Below, piece after piece: positions 36,991 through 46,235 of a DNA stretch of 64,000 nucleotides. The position numbers were made by a program, and so were the translations under genes. Under the pieces are notes generated by a model. The model was not told the DNA's origin. It saw nothing but the letters and a program-made list of their open reading frames with translations, and did no database searches. The first letter of the stretch is position 1. Each line of letters begins with the position of its first letter. The DNA is from an uncultured Pelagibacteraceae bacterium (GTDB taxonomy: Bacteria; Pseudomonadota; Alphaproteobacteria; Pelagibacterales; Pelagibacteraceae): the NCBI GenBank assembly GCA_902623735.1, contig CACNUU010000003.1:1-64000 (forward strand), read 5' to 3'.

Positions 36991-37775
36991 TAGCCACCTA
37001 AAAATAAGCGACCAACATCAGGATTGTTTAAAAGATCATCTCCTTTACCTGCAATAGCAGTTTGACCTGAAACAAGAACATACCCTATATCAGCAAACTC
37101 TAGACCTTTTTTTGCATTTTGCTCAACAAGGATTATTGTTTTTTTTTCATTCTCTTGAAGATCTCTCAATATTTCAAAAACCATGTCGATATACCTTGGT
37201 TCCAAACCTATTGATGGTTCATCAACTAATAATACCGAAGGCTTCATCACTAATGCTCTAGAAATTTCTAACAATCTTCTTTCACCTCCAGAAAGTACTT
37301 TTGCTGGTTGATTTCGTCTATTTCTTAATCGTTCATATTTCTCAAAAATTCTCTCAGCTTCTTGATAAGACTCTTCAGTTTTTTCTTTTATAAACCCTCC
37401 CATTAATAAATTTTCTTCAACTGTCATATCCGGGAATACTGAATTATCTTGAAGAATATATGCAATACCAACTGATTTTAGTTTTTCAGCTGGACTCAAA
37501 TTTGTAATCTCCTTACCATCAATTTCTATTTGCCCAGAGAAAATATTTGTGAAACCATAAATTGAATGAAGAATTGTTGATTTACCTGCTCCATTTGGAC
37601 CTATCAAACATAATGACTGAGCTTTACTTACAAAAAGATCAAAATTATGTAAGATTTCCATTTTTCCATAACCTGCATTCATGTTTTTAATTGTAAGATG
37701 CACATTTGATGGTGATAGTTTTTTTAAGTCTTCAGCAACTGGTGCTTTTCCTAAAACTTCATATTGATTAGACAT
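36990..37775 (-). CDS. ABC ATP-binding protein (LivF-like, second system)
   Basis: 'IGPNGAGKSTILHSIYG', 'LSGGERRLLEISRALVMKPSVLLVDEPSIGL'. Confidence 0.92.
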   Translation of the reverse strand: MSNQYEVLGKAPVAEDLKKLSPSNVHLTIKNMNAGYGKMEILHNFDLFVSKAQSLCLIGPNGAGKSTILHSIYGFTNIFSGQIEIDGKEITNLSPAEKLKSVGIAYILQDNSVFPDMTVEENLLMGGFIKEKTEESYQEAERIFEKYERLRNRRNQPAKVLSGGERRLLEISRALVMKPSVLLVDEPSIGLEPRYIDMVFEILRDLQENEKKTIILVEQNAKKGLEFADIGYVLVSGQTAIAGKGDDLLNNPDVGRLFLGG

Positions 37776-38515
37776 TATTGTGCTCCTAAATAAGCATCAA
37801 TTACACGCTTATCGTTTTTAATTTCATCAGGTGTTCCATTGGCCAACATTTTACCATGTGCCAAACAAAAAATATTTTCTGCCAACTGCATGATTACTCT
37901 CATATTGTGTTCAATTACCAATAAAGTAATGCCAAAATCTTGATTTACTTTTATTAACCTATCTATAATTCCATTTATTAATGTAGGATTTATTCCAGCT
38001 GTTGGTTCATCTAATAAAAGCATCTCAGGTTCATTCATCAAAGCCATTGCAAGTTCTAGTAATTTTTGTTGCCCAAAAGATAGGTCTCCAGCTCTTAATT
38101 TTCTTTTTTGGTACAAACCAACAAAGTTTAAAAGGTTTTCTGCTTTCTCAGTAAGCTCTTTTGGAATTTTAGAGAATATCTTCAATAAACTTGCATCACT
38201 TCCTTTATGGCTGATAAGCATATTTTCTACACAGTTTAACTTTCCATATATTCTTGTTTGTTGAAAAGTTCTAAGTAAACCTAATTTTGCTATAACCGGA
38301 ACTGGAAGTTCGGATACTTCCTTTCCATTAAATTTTATAGATCCGTTATCTATAGGATAAGTTCCAACTATAGAATTAAACAAAGTAGTTTTACCAGAAC
38401 CATTTGGACCAATTAAGCCTACGATTTTTCCTTTCTCAACAGTCATAGAAATATCAACATTAGCTTTTACACCACCAAATGATTTACTCACATTGTTTAC
38501 TTCCAAAATACTCAT
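37775..38515 (-). CDS. ABC ATP-binding protein (LivG-like, second system)
   Basis: 'IGPNGSGKTTLFNSIVGTY', 'LSFGQQKLLELAMALMNEPEMLLLDEPTAG'. Confidence 0.92.
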   Translation of the reverse strand: MSILEVNNVSKSFGGVKANVDISMTVEKGKIVGLIGPNGSGKTTLFNSIVGTYPIDNGSIKFNGKEVSELPVPVIAKLGLLRTFQQTRIYGKLNCVENMLISHKGSDASLLKIFSKIPKELTEKAENLLNFVGLYQKRKLRAGDLSFGQQKLLELAMALMNEPEMLLLDEPTAGINPTLINGIIDRLIKVNQDFGITLLVIEHNMRVIMQLAENIFCLAHGKMLANGTPDEIKNDKRVIDAYLGAQ

Positions 38516-39561
38516 TTTAATTCTACTTGAGCTTTCCGATCTGCTTCATCTATAACTTCGCCAAATCTCTCAGGGTATTTTTCTCTTAACCAACCCATAA
38601 TCCCCTCTGGAAAGTAAATTACAATTACTACAATAAGAACACCTAACGCAACATACTGCCAGCCTAAAAAGAATGTCCAAAAGCCTTCTTTAAAAATATG
38701 AAAAACTGTTGCCCCGATAATAGGGCCCCATAAAGTTCCTTTTCCACCTAAGATTGCCATAAGAACCATAAATACTCCCATTTCTCTTCCATCAAAAGCA
38801 ACATCAGTTGAGTCTATATATCCAACAAGACCCCCCATGATTCCACCAGCTAAACCACAAAAGAATGCAGACACCATCCAGCCAATTATCTTATACTTCA
38901 TAGTTTCAATGCCCATTGCTTCTGCTTTATCTTCGTTGTCTCTTATGGCATTAAGAATTAATTTAAAACGAGTAGAGTAAATTGCTCGTATTGTTATGAA
39001 TGCAAGCACTAGTGCAAAAAAACTGCAGAAATAAAAAAATTCTCCTCTTGCCTCTAAGCCTCCAACATTTGGAAAGGGTGGTGTTGTAAATCCTTGACCG
39101 GCACCTATAATTTCAATGCCTCCAGAAATTTCTCCTGCCGCTACTCCTAATCCCAAAGTACATATTGCAAAGTAATGTCCTCTTAATCCTAAAATTGAAT
39201 ATCCAATTAAACCTGCAACAATTGTTGGAACTACCGCAGCAACTATAAGACCAACTGCCATTCCCTGAAAAAATTGTAAAGGGGTGTGTACAAATGTTTT
39301 TTCTCCTCCACTTTCAGTCCATTCTGCTAATGGAAAAAACATCCCAACTTGTACTGAGGCACACAAATACATTCCAAGCCCATAAAAAAGGATATTTCCA
39401 AATGAGTTATAGCCCATTTCTCCACCTTGAATGTTCCAAGTAACTGCTAGAATAATAAGTACACAAAGGATTGATAATTGAACTTTAAACGCAGGAAATA
39501 TAAATGGCGCAGCTAATCCAAATACTAGTATTATCGCGTATAAAATAAGATTTTTATTCAC
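38512..39561 (-). CDS. ABC permease (LivM-like, second system)
   Basis: 'LGLRGHYFAICTLGLGVAAGEI', 'AIRDNEDKAEAMGIETMKYKIIGWMVSAFFCGLAGG'. Confidence 0.9.
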   Translation of the reverse strand: MNKNLILYAIILVFGLAAPFIFPAFKVQLSILCVLIILAVTWNIQGGEMGYNSFGNILFYGLGMYLCASVQVGMFFPLAEWTESGGEKTFVHTPLQFFQGMAVGLIVAAVVPTIVAGLIGYSILGLRGHYFAICTLGLGVAAGEISGGIEIIGAGQGFTTPPFPNVGGLEARGEFFYFCSFFALVLAFITIRAIYSTRFKLILNAIRDNEDKAEAMGIETMKYKIIGWMVSAFFCGLAGGIMGGLVGYIDSTDVAFDGREMGVFMVLMAILGGKGTLWGPIIGATVFHIFKEGFWTFFLGWQYVALGVLIVVIVIYFPEGIMGWLREKYPERFGEVIDEADRKAQVELK

Positions 39562-40451
39562 TTTAGGTACTCTCTTTTTCTAGAAAGTTTAAATCTTCTA
39601 TAAACTAAAATTAAAACTAATAATAAAAATACTGATCCAATTCTAAACTCTGTACCTAAAATATAATCAGCAAATTCCTCGAAAACTCCTAATCCCATGC
39701 CTGACATTGCTACACCAGGTAAATTTCCGAGCCCAGCAACAATTACAATCATAAACGATCTAATTGTATAAGGTAATCCCATGTACGGATGAATTGTAAA
39801 AGTTATAGATATTAGTGCTCCTGCGACACCACATAAAGCAGCATTAATACCAAATGTTGCTGCATAAACTTTCTCAGTGTCAACTCCCAAAATTTTTGCT
39901 GCTCTTGAATTTTGTGCAGTTGCTCTTATTGCACGGCCTAATTTTGATTTTTTCATATAAATTACTAAACAAATAGCAAATACAATACTTACTACTGCAG
40001 AAAATATTTTTGAATTCGGTAAAACTACATTTCCATCAAATAAAAAAGTTGTGCCATAACCTGAATTAGCCAAAACAACATCAGCACCAAATGCAAAATT
40101 CATTAATTGCATAAAAAGAATACTAATTCCAAATGTTGCGAGAATTGAAATAAACAAGTCTCTATCAACTACTTTATTGATCACTAATTTATAAATTCCA
40201 ACACCAACAAAATACATTATGAATGGTGAAACGATCACTCCCCAAGCAGGATGAATTCCATAAAGATACATGAAGTAAGCAATGTAACCTCCAAGAATAA
40301 CTAAATCACCTTGAGCAATATTTATGATATTCATTACTCCCCATTGCAATGCCATACCGTAAGCAATCAAAGCAAACAATACACCTAGAAGAATTCCATC
40401 CAAACAGGCTTGGACTGTTATCATCGGATATTGGAAAACCATGAAATCCAT
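39558..40451 (-). CDS. ABC permease (LivH-like, second system)
   Basis: 'LDGILLGVLFALIAYGMALQWGVMNIINIAQGDLVILGGYIAYF', 'IRATAQNSRAAKILGVDTEKV'. Confidence 0.9.
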   Translation of the reverse strand: MDFMVFQYPMITVQACLDGILLGVLFALIAYGMALQWGVMNIINIAQGDLVILGGYIAYFMYLYGIHPAWGVIVSPFIMYFVGVGIYKLVINKVVDRDLFISILATFGISILFMQLMNFAFGADVVLANSGYGTTFLFDGNVVLPNSKIFSAVVSIVFAICLVIYMKKSKLGRAIRATAQNSRAAKILGVDTEKVYAATFGINAALCGVAGALISITFTIHPYMGLPYTIRSFMIVIVAGLGNLPGVAMSGMGLGVFEEFADYILGTEFRIGSVFLLLVLILVYRRFKLSRKREYLK

Positions 40452-40461
40452 AAATTGCCTC

Positions 40462-40497
40462 TTAAAAAAAAATACCCCCTAGAGTTTAGGGGGTATT
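40462..40497 (-). terminator. Intra-operon intrinsic terminator between binding-protein gene and LivH-like permease
   Basis: 11-bp stem AATACCCCCTA-N5-TAGGGGGTATT followed on minus strand by a T9 run, ahead of the permease ATG at 40451. Confidence 0.9.
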
Positions 40498-40510
40498 CAA
40501 AGATTTGTTA

Positions 40511-41749
40511 TTATCTTTCAGACCACTTAGGAATAGGATGTATTAACTTAGCCGATGCCCACTTTAGAGGAGCAACAACTTTGTTCTCACATTTTCCTGA
40601 GTCGTCACACATTACTTGGAAAAGTACCATTGGCTTGTCAACATTTTGACCACCTTCTGCGAACTTAATATTTCCATAGAATGTTTGCATATTAGTAGCT
40701 GCAAGAGCGTCTCTCACTTTCTTTTTGTCAAAAGAATTTGCTCTTTCAAATGCATCTTTAAATACTAATAAAGCTGCTGATGACTCTGCTGACTGATATG
40801 GTGGATCGTACTTAAACTTCTTTTCGAAGTCTTTAGCATATTTCATACCTGTGCCAAAAAACTTATCTTTATAAGTTAATGATTTGTGCCATTGAGAAGC
40901 ACAAAGTGCATACTGTGAATTTTTACCATGTTGTTTTGATAATTTCGCAGCATCGCAGTGCGTCATTGCTAACATTGGAACATCTACTTTCATTTCAGCT
41001 ATTTGTCTAATTGCTGTCAATGCTCCTTTTGTGTGTCCTGAAACAACAAGCACATCAGGCTTCATTTGTTTTACTTTAACTAATGTTGCAGCCATATCGT
41101 TAAGTTCTTTTGGAAGCTTATCGTCAATAATAATTTCAGATCCAGTTCTTTTAGCTGCATCTAAAATACCCAATCTTACATCTTGAGAAAATGCATCTTG
41201 CTCGAATGCTTGAGCAATTCTAACTGGTTTTCCACCATTTAATTCGACTGCTGTCTCAATAGCTACATCAAGATAAAGGTTTGCAGGAGCTAGAACTGCA
41301 AATAGATATTTGTAACCTTTTGTAAACAAAGATCTAGAAGCACCATTAGCCTCAACCATCGGCACACCATATTTTTCTGTAACTGGTGCAATAGCTTTTG
41401 TTAAACCTGAACTGTATGGTCCTAACATAAACTCAACACCATCTTGTGAAATTAATCTTTCTGCAAGTTGTGCAGCTCTTTTTGGGTTTGATTCATCATC
41501 ATAATAAATAATGTCAAACTTATAAGTTTTTCCACCAACTTTTACTCCACCCATGCTGTTTATTCTCTCAACAGCTAAATTGTATCCATTTTGAGTATGA
41601 ACACCATTCGAAGAGTATTTTCCAGTTAATGAAATTGCTGCTCCTAAAACAATTTTATCACCAACAACTTTTGCAAAAGATACAACTGAAGTTGAAATTA
41701 AAATTGCTAATGCAGAAATAAAACTTAAGATTATTTTATTTATTTTCAT
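40511..41749 (-). CDS. Branched-chain/amide-type ABC substrate-binding protein (second system)
   Basis: 412 aa, signal peptide, 'IVLGAAISLTGKYSSNGVHTQNGYNLAVERINSMGGV'. Confidence 0.9.
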   Translation of the reverse strand: MKINKIILSFISALAILISTSVVSFAKVVGDKIVLGAAISLTGKYSSNGVHTQNGYNLAVERINSMGGVKVGGKTYKFDIIYYDDESNPKRAAQLAERLISQDGVEFMLGPYSSGLTKAIAPVTEKYGVPMVEANGASRSLFTKGYKYLFAVLAPANLYLDVAIETAVELNGGKPVRIAQAFEQDAFSQDVRLGILDAAKRTGSEIIIDDKLPKELNDMAATLVKVKQMKPDVLVVSGHTKGALTAIRQIAEMKVDVPMLAMTHCDAAKLSKQHGKNSQYALCASQWHKSLTYKDKFFGTGMKYAKDFEKKFKYDPPYQSAESSAALLVFKDAFERANSFDKKKVRDALAATNMQTFYGNIKFAEGGQNVDKPMVLFQVMCDDSGKCENKVVAPLKWASAKLIHPIPKWSER

Positions 41750-41834
41750 TTTATTTCCTTCGTTAATTAATTAAAAACTAATTTAATAAAGAAATTTAAT
41801 AATTTTCAAGTGGCAAATAAAGCATCAGTAAGTT

Positions 41835-42449
41835 TTAATATTGTTGAGTAACAATAATAATTAAAGCAATTATAACTAAAACACTCGCTGAGATTGTATT
41901 TATCGTTTTTGGGTTTGCTTGAATCCATGTAATAAGTTTTTGTGCTAAAAAGGCGTAAGCAATTAAAGAAATAAAATCTAATACAACGTAAGTTAAAATT
42001 AAGATAAAGAATTGAACAACATAATTCGAATTAAAATCTATGAATTGTGGAAATATCAAAGGAAAAAATAACCAAGCTTTTGGACTTGTGCCTGCAACTA
42101 AAAAACCATCTTTAAAAAAAGAAAAAAAACTTTTTGTAGTGATAATTTTTGAATCCAGACTTTTTGGTGAAGATTTGTATACATCATAAGACAAGTAAAA
42201 CAAATATATCACTCCAAACCATTTGAAAACATTCAGCACATTCGGATTATCTGAAAAGAAAGTACCTAAAACAAATATAACTAATGTTGCCTGTGTAAAA
42301 TTTGCTGTTATATCACCCAATGCAGTCCACACACATTTTTGAACTCCATAATTCATTGAATAAGAAACTATAACTATTCTTGGTGTTCCAGGAGTAATAA
42401 ATAAAAAAATTATAATTTGTAAAAAAAGAATGAAATCAAGGGGGAGCAT
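41835..42449 (-). CDS. LysE/RhtB-family exporter
   Basis: 204 aa, 'LFITPGTPRIVIVSYSMNYGVQKCV'. Confidence 0.85.
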   Translation of the reverse strand: MLPLDFILFLQIIIFLFITPGTPRIVIVSYSMNYGVQKCVWTALGDITANFTQATLVIFVLGTFFSDNPNVLNVFKWFGVIYLFYLSYDVYKSSPKSLDSKIITTKSFFSFFKDGFLVAGTSPKAWLFFPLIFPQFIDFNSNYVVQFFILILTYVVLDFISLIAYAFLAQKLITWIQANPKTINTISASVLVIIALIIIVTQQY

Positions 42450-42451
42450 AT

Positions 42452-42508
42452 AAAAAAAAAGATAGTCCTTAAAAACCGGGAGCTAAAGATGGCTAAGAAG
42501 GACTATCT
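42452..42508 (-). terminator. Hairpin + T9 immediately upstream of the LysE-family start codon (attenuator / small RNA candidate)
   Basis: 11-bp perfect stem 42460-42470/42498-42508 (AGATAGTCCTT...AAGGACTATCT), T9 on minus strand at 42460-42452, ATG at 42449; TATATT -10-like box at 42519-42514. Confidence 0.65.
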
Positions 42509-42570
42509 AGATTAATATAACAGATCCAAAAAAAAATGCATTATTGATTTTTTTCAAATATAAAGGATTT

Positions 42571-42867
42571 ATGAAAAAAAAAGGTCACAGGCCCATGACC
42601 CGGGTCAAAAATCCAGAGCCAAATATTGAAGATCCAGATTGGGTCATCTGGGCTGCCTGGGCAGATAGGATCACTTTTGAGGAAATTGAAAAAAAGACAG
42701 GTTATCGAGAGTCTGATGTCATTAAAATTATGCGAAGATCTCTTAAACCTTCATCGTTTCGATTATGGAGAAAAAGAGTTCATGAAAAAAGTATTAAACA
42801 TAGAAAAAAGTTTGAATATTCAAGAAAACAAATTACTAGTAAATTAAAAAAAGATTATTATTTATAA
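42571..42867 (+). CDS. TIGR03643-family small protein
   Basis: 'NIEDPDWVIWAAWADRITFEEIEKKTGYRESDVIKIMRRSLKPSSFRLWRKRV' matches the TIGR03643 pattern. Start moved from TTG 42544 to ATG 42571. Confidence 0.8.
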   Translation: MKKKGHRPMTRVKNPEPNIEDPDWVIWAAWADRITFEEIEKKTGYRESDVIKIMRRSLKPSSFRLWRKRVHEKSIKHRKKFEYSRKQITSKLKKDYYL

Positions 42868-42870
42868 GCT

Positions 42871-43125
42871 ATGAAAAATATTACAATATATACTGGACCT
42901 CTATGTAATTATTGTGATGCAGCAAAACGATTGCTGACAAGAAATAACGCACCTTATAAAGAAATTAATATTGCAGAGGTGGATGGTGCGATGGATGAAA
43001 TGATAAAAAAAGCTAACGGTAAGAGAACTATTCCACAAATATTTTTTAATGATCAACACATTGGTGGTTATGATGAGGTAAGAGCTTTAGAAAAAGAAAA
43101 TAAACTTCAAGATTTAATTAAATAA
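42871..43125 (+). CDS. grxC: Glutaredoxin 3
   Basis: 84 aa, 'YTGPLCNYCDAAKRLL', 'TIPQIFFNDQHIGGYDE'. Confidence 0.93.
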   Translation: MKNITIYTGPLCNYCDAAKRLLTRNNAPYKEINIAEVDGAMDEMIKKANGKRTIPQIFFNDQHIGGYDEVRALEKENKLQDLIK

Positions 43126-43127
43126 CT

Positions 43128-43496
43128 TTATTTTTGTTTAAAAATTAAACAAATACCATTATTACAATATCTTTTTCCTGTAGGTTGCGGTCCATCATCG
43201 AATATATGTCCATGATGTGCATTACAATTCTTACAATGATATTCTGTTCGCGCATAACCTAATAGGTGATCAGTTTTTGTTTCAAAAACATCTGGTAATG
43301 ATTGAAAAAATGAAGGCCAGCCTGATCCACTTTCATATTTTGTTTTAGAATCAAATAATCTTGTTCCACAATTAGCACAATGGTAACTTCCTTCACGCTT
43401 TTCATTATTTAATTCACTTGTACCAGGTGGCTCTGTTCCATCTTCAAACATAACTAATTGTTGTTCAGGTGTAAGATTTGGATTTTTTTTACTCAT
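43128..43496 (-). CDS. msrB: Peptide-methionine (R)-S-oxide reductase
   Basis: 'GSYHCANCGTRLFDSKTKYESGSGWPSF', 'RTEYHCKNCNAHHGHIFDDGPQPTGKRYCNNG'. Confidence 0.96.
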   Translation of the reverse strand: MSKKNPNLTPEQQLVMFEDGTEPPGTSELNNEKREGSYHCANCGTRLFDSKTKYESGSGWPSFFQSLPDVFETKTDHLLGYARTEYHCKNCNAHHGHIFDDGPQPTGKRYCNNGICLIFKQK

Positions 43497-43499
43497 TAA

Positions 43500-44393
43500 T
43501 TATAATAATTTAGCACATGATTGATGCAAAAAAGAGTGTAATTCAACGAGTTTATTTGAGTCTTTATTGTAACCTCCGCCCAAAACACCACAAAGTGGAA
43601 TTCCTTTTGAAAAAAAGTTATTAGTTACAACTTCATCTCTCTCTTTAACACCATCATCTGAAATTTTTAGTTTTCCTAATCTATCATTAAAATGAATATC
43701 TACTCCTGCAATATAAAAAACAAAATCAAAACTTTCTTGATTGAGTTGATTTAAATAAAATTTGAGTATCTTTAAATATTCTTTGTCTTCCATATTACTT
43801 TCAAGCTCTACATCACAGTCGCTAATTGATTTTTTTGCTGGATAATTTGATTTTGAATGCATGCTGAAAGTAAAAACATTTTTATTATCTCTAAATATAT
43901 CTGAATTGCCATTTCCTTGATGAACATCTAAATCTAAAATTAAAATTTTTCCAGCCAATCCTCTGTCTAACAAATATTGAGAGGCTACAGCTACGTCATT
44001 AAAAACACAGTAGCCTGCCCCACCATTATAATTTGCATGATGACTCCCTCCTGCCGTATTACAAGCTACTCCGTTTTTAATCGCCAACTTTGAGGCCAAT
44101 ACTGTGCCCCCAGTTGCAATCAAAGATCTATTAACCACACTATCAACCAATGGAAACCCTATTTTTTTAATTTCATTTTCATTTAAGGTTTTATTTATAA
44201 TATTTTTAATGTAATTCTCAGAATGTGCTCTTTTTAAAGTTTCTTCAGAACAAGGGTATGGTTTATGGAATTTACTTACTATCTTTTTTTTAATTAGATA
44301 ATTTGCAAGATCACCAAATTTATTTATTGGAAATTTATGATCATCGCCTATTTTGGCAAAATAATCCTCGTGATTTACGACTGATAATTCCAT
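43500..44393 (-). CDS. Histone-deacetylase-family (class II-like) protein
   Basis: 'GGSHHANYNGGAGYCVFNDVAVASQYLL', 'ILDLDVHQGNGNSDIF', 'FYIAGVDIHFNDRLGKL'. Confidence 0.9.
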   Translation of the reverse strand: MELSVVNHEDYFAKIGDDHKFPINKFGDLANYLIKKKIVSKFHKPYPCSEETLKRAHSENYIKNIINKTLNENEIKKIGFPLVDSVVNRSLIATGGTVLASKLAIKNGVACNTAGGSHHANYNGGAGYCVFNDVAVASQYLLDRGLAGKILILDLDVHQGNGNSDIFRDNKNVFTFSMHSKSNYPAKKSISDCDVELESNMEDKEYLKILKFYLNQLNQESFDFVFYIAGVDIHFNDRLGKLKISDDGVKERDEVVTNNFFSKGIPLCGVLGGGYNKDSNKLVELHSFLHQSCAKLL

Positions 44394-44395
44394 TA

Positions 44396-45346
44396 TTATT
44401 CAATAACTCGAATAGGTTTGCCATTCACACAGGCCTCAAGCGACTCAATCATTTGACTATAATAGATATGATAATTTTCGGCAGTCACATATCCGATGTG
44501 TGGTGTTAATAATGCATTAGGTAAAAATCTTAATTTGTTATTTTCAGGCAATGGCTCTTTATCATAAACATCTAGACCGGCTCCTGCAATTTCATTTGTT
44601 GATAATGCAACTATTAAATCATCTTCATTAATTATAGGTCCTCTGGATGTGTTTATAAGAAAAGCAGTTTTTTTCATTTTATCCATTTCTTTTAAGGTAA
44701 TACAATTTTTATATCTATCTCCGCCTTGAACATGGATAGAAAGAAAATCTGAGTTTTTTATTAGATCTTCTTTGCTGCAAGGCAAAACATCTAATTCTTT
44801 GCAAGTATCTAAGTTCAAATTTTCACTCCACGCCATAACTTGCATTCCAAATGCTTTTCCAATTTTTGCTACTTGAGAACCAACTTTGCCTAAACCAATA
44901 AGTCCAAGAATTTTTCCTTTCAACTCTACTCCAACAGAAGTTTGCCAGTAACCTTGATACATATTATCTATCTCTTCTTTTAGATTTCTTGCCAAACCAA
45001 GGATTAACGCCCAAGTCAATTCAGGAGTTGGGTTTATGTTGCTATCGGTACCACTTACAATTATTTTTCTTTTTTTTGCAGCATTTAGGTCAATTGACTT
45101 ATTTCTCAATCCACTTGTGATTATGAATTTTAGTTTAGTTAAATTTTCTATTAAATTTTTTGTTATTGGTGTTCTTTCTCTCATAATTAATAAAGCTTCA
45201 AATTCTGCTAACTTATCTAATGCATCGGCCTCATCCTCGAATGGCTCACTAAAAATTTTAATTTCATATTTTCCAGACAATTTTTCTAAATCAACAAATT
45301 GTTGAGAAACATTTTGATAATCGTCTAATATAGCTACTTTAAGCAT
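44396..45346 (-). CDS. D-2-hydroxyacid dehydrogenase family protein
   Basis: 'LGLIGLGKVGSQVAKIGKAFGMQVMAWS', 'LINTSRGPIINEDDLIVAL', 'ALLTPHIGYVT'. Confidence 0.92.
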   Translation of the reverse strand: MLKVAILDDYQNVSQQFVDLEKLSGKYEIKIFSEPFEDEADALDKLAEFEALLIMRERTPITKNLIENLTKLKFIITSGLRNKSIDLNAAKKRKIIVSGTDSNINPTPELTWALILGLARNLKEEIDNMYQGYWQTSVGVELKGKILGLIGLGKVGSQVAKIGKAFGMQVMAWSENLNLDTCKELDVLPCSKEDLIKNSDFLSIHVQGGDRYKNCITLKEMDKMKKTAFLINTSRGPIINEDDLIVALSTNEIAGAGLDVYDKEPLPENNKLRFLPNALLTPHIGYVTAENYHIYYSQMIESLEACVNGKPIRVIE

Positions 45347-46232
45347 TTTTAATTTCCTTATTTGACAAAAATAGACCTAATATAATTAAAATTGCACCAA
45401 TCAAATGAAAAAATTGAAATTGCTCATTATAAAAAAATATTGCCATTATCGTGCTAAATAAAGGTATTAATGATAAGAAAATTCCTGCTCTATTTGCTCC
45501 TATAATAGAAACTGCTCCCGCCCAACAATAATATGATCCTATACTTGGAAATAAAGCTAAAAAAATTAAAATGTATAATAAATTTAAATTCAAATCTATT
45601 CTTTGTCCTTGTGAAAATTCATACAAAAACTGAGGTAAAATAAAAATTAAACCTAAAGTGCACAAAATGTGAACTAAAGTGAGAAGTGGTAATGTAAATT
45701 TCTTTTTTTTAAGAAAAGAAGAATACAAACCCCAGCTAATTACACCACCTATCATAATTAAATCGCCTTTGTTGAAATTTAGAGAAAGAATAATCTCTAA
45801 ATTAAGTTTTGTAATAATTGATAAAATACCTAATACAGAAATTATTAATCCTAAAATTTGATACTTATTAGTCTTCTCAATCTTGAATAAAAAACATAAT
45901 AAAATTATGATGGCAGGAATTGCGGTGTTAAATAAAGAAGCGTTTATTACTTGAGTGTGTACTAATGACAAATAAGTAAATGAATTAAATAAACCAACAC
46001 TTGTCAAAGCTAAAAAAAATAGAAGAGGTAAATTACTTAAAATTATATCTTTGCTCTTTATTATTTCTCTATAAGTAAAAGGTAGGAGTATTAACCAGAC
46101 TAAAGACCATCTAAAAAAAACTAAAGACATAGGAGGAATGTTTGAAAAAAAAGCAAATTTTCCTACCATGAAATTGCCTGCCCAAAATAATGTTGCACAT
46201 ACCAACATTATGTATGCCTTGGTATTTTGCAT
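45339..46232 (-). CDS. EamA/DMT-family transporter
   Basis: 'TLFWAGNFMVGKFAFFSNIPPMSLVFFRWSLVWLILLP', 10 TM. Confidence 0.88.
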   Translation of the reverse strand: MQNTKAYIMLVCATLFWAGNFMVGKFAFFSNIPPMSLVFFRWSLVWLILLPFTYREIIKSKDIILSNLPLLFFLALTSVGLFNSFTYLSLVHTQVINASLFNTAIPAIIILLCFLFKIEKTNKYQILGLIISVLGILSIITKLNLEIILSLNFNKGDLIMIGGVISWGLYSSFLKKKKFTLPLLTLVHILCTLGLIFILPQFLYEFSQGQRIDLNLNLLYILIFLALFPSIGSYYCWAGAVSIIGANRAGIFLSLIPLFSTIMAIFFYNEQFQFFHLIGAILIILGLFLSNKEIKNA

Positions 46233-46235
46233 AAA

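Noticed and set aside
42626-42847. 73-aa plus-strand ORF
   Set aside because: Alternative frame inside the TIGR03643 gene, whose motif is clear.
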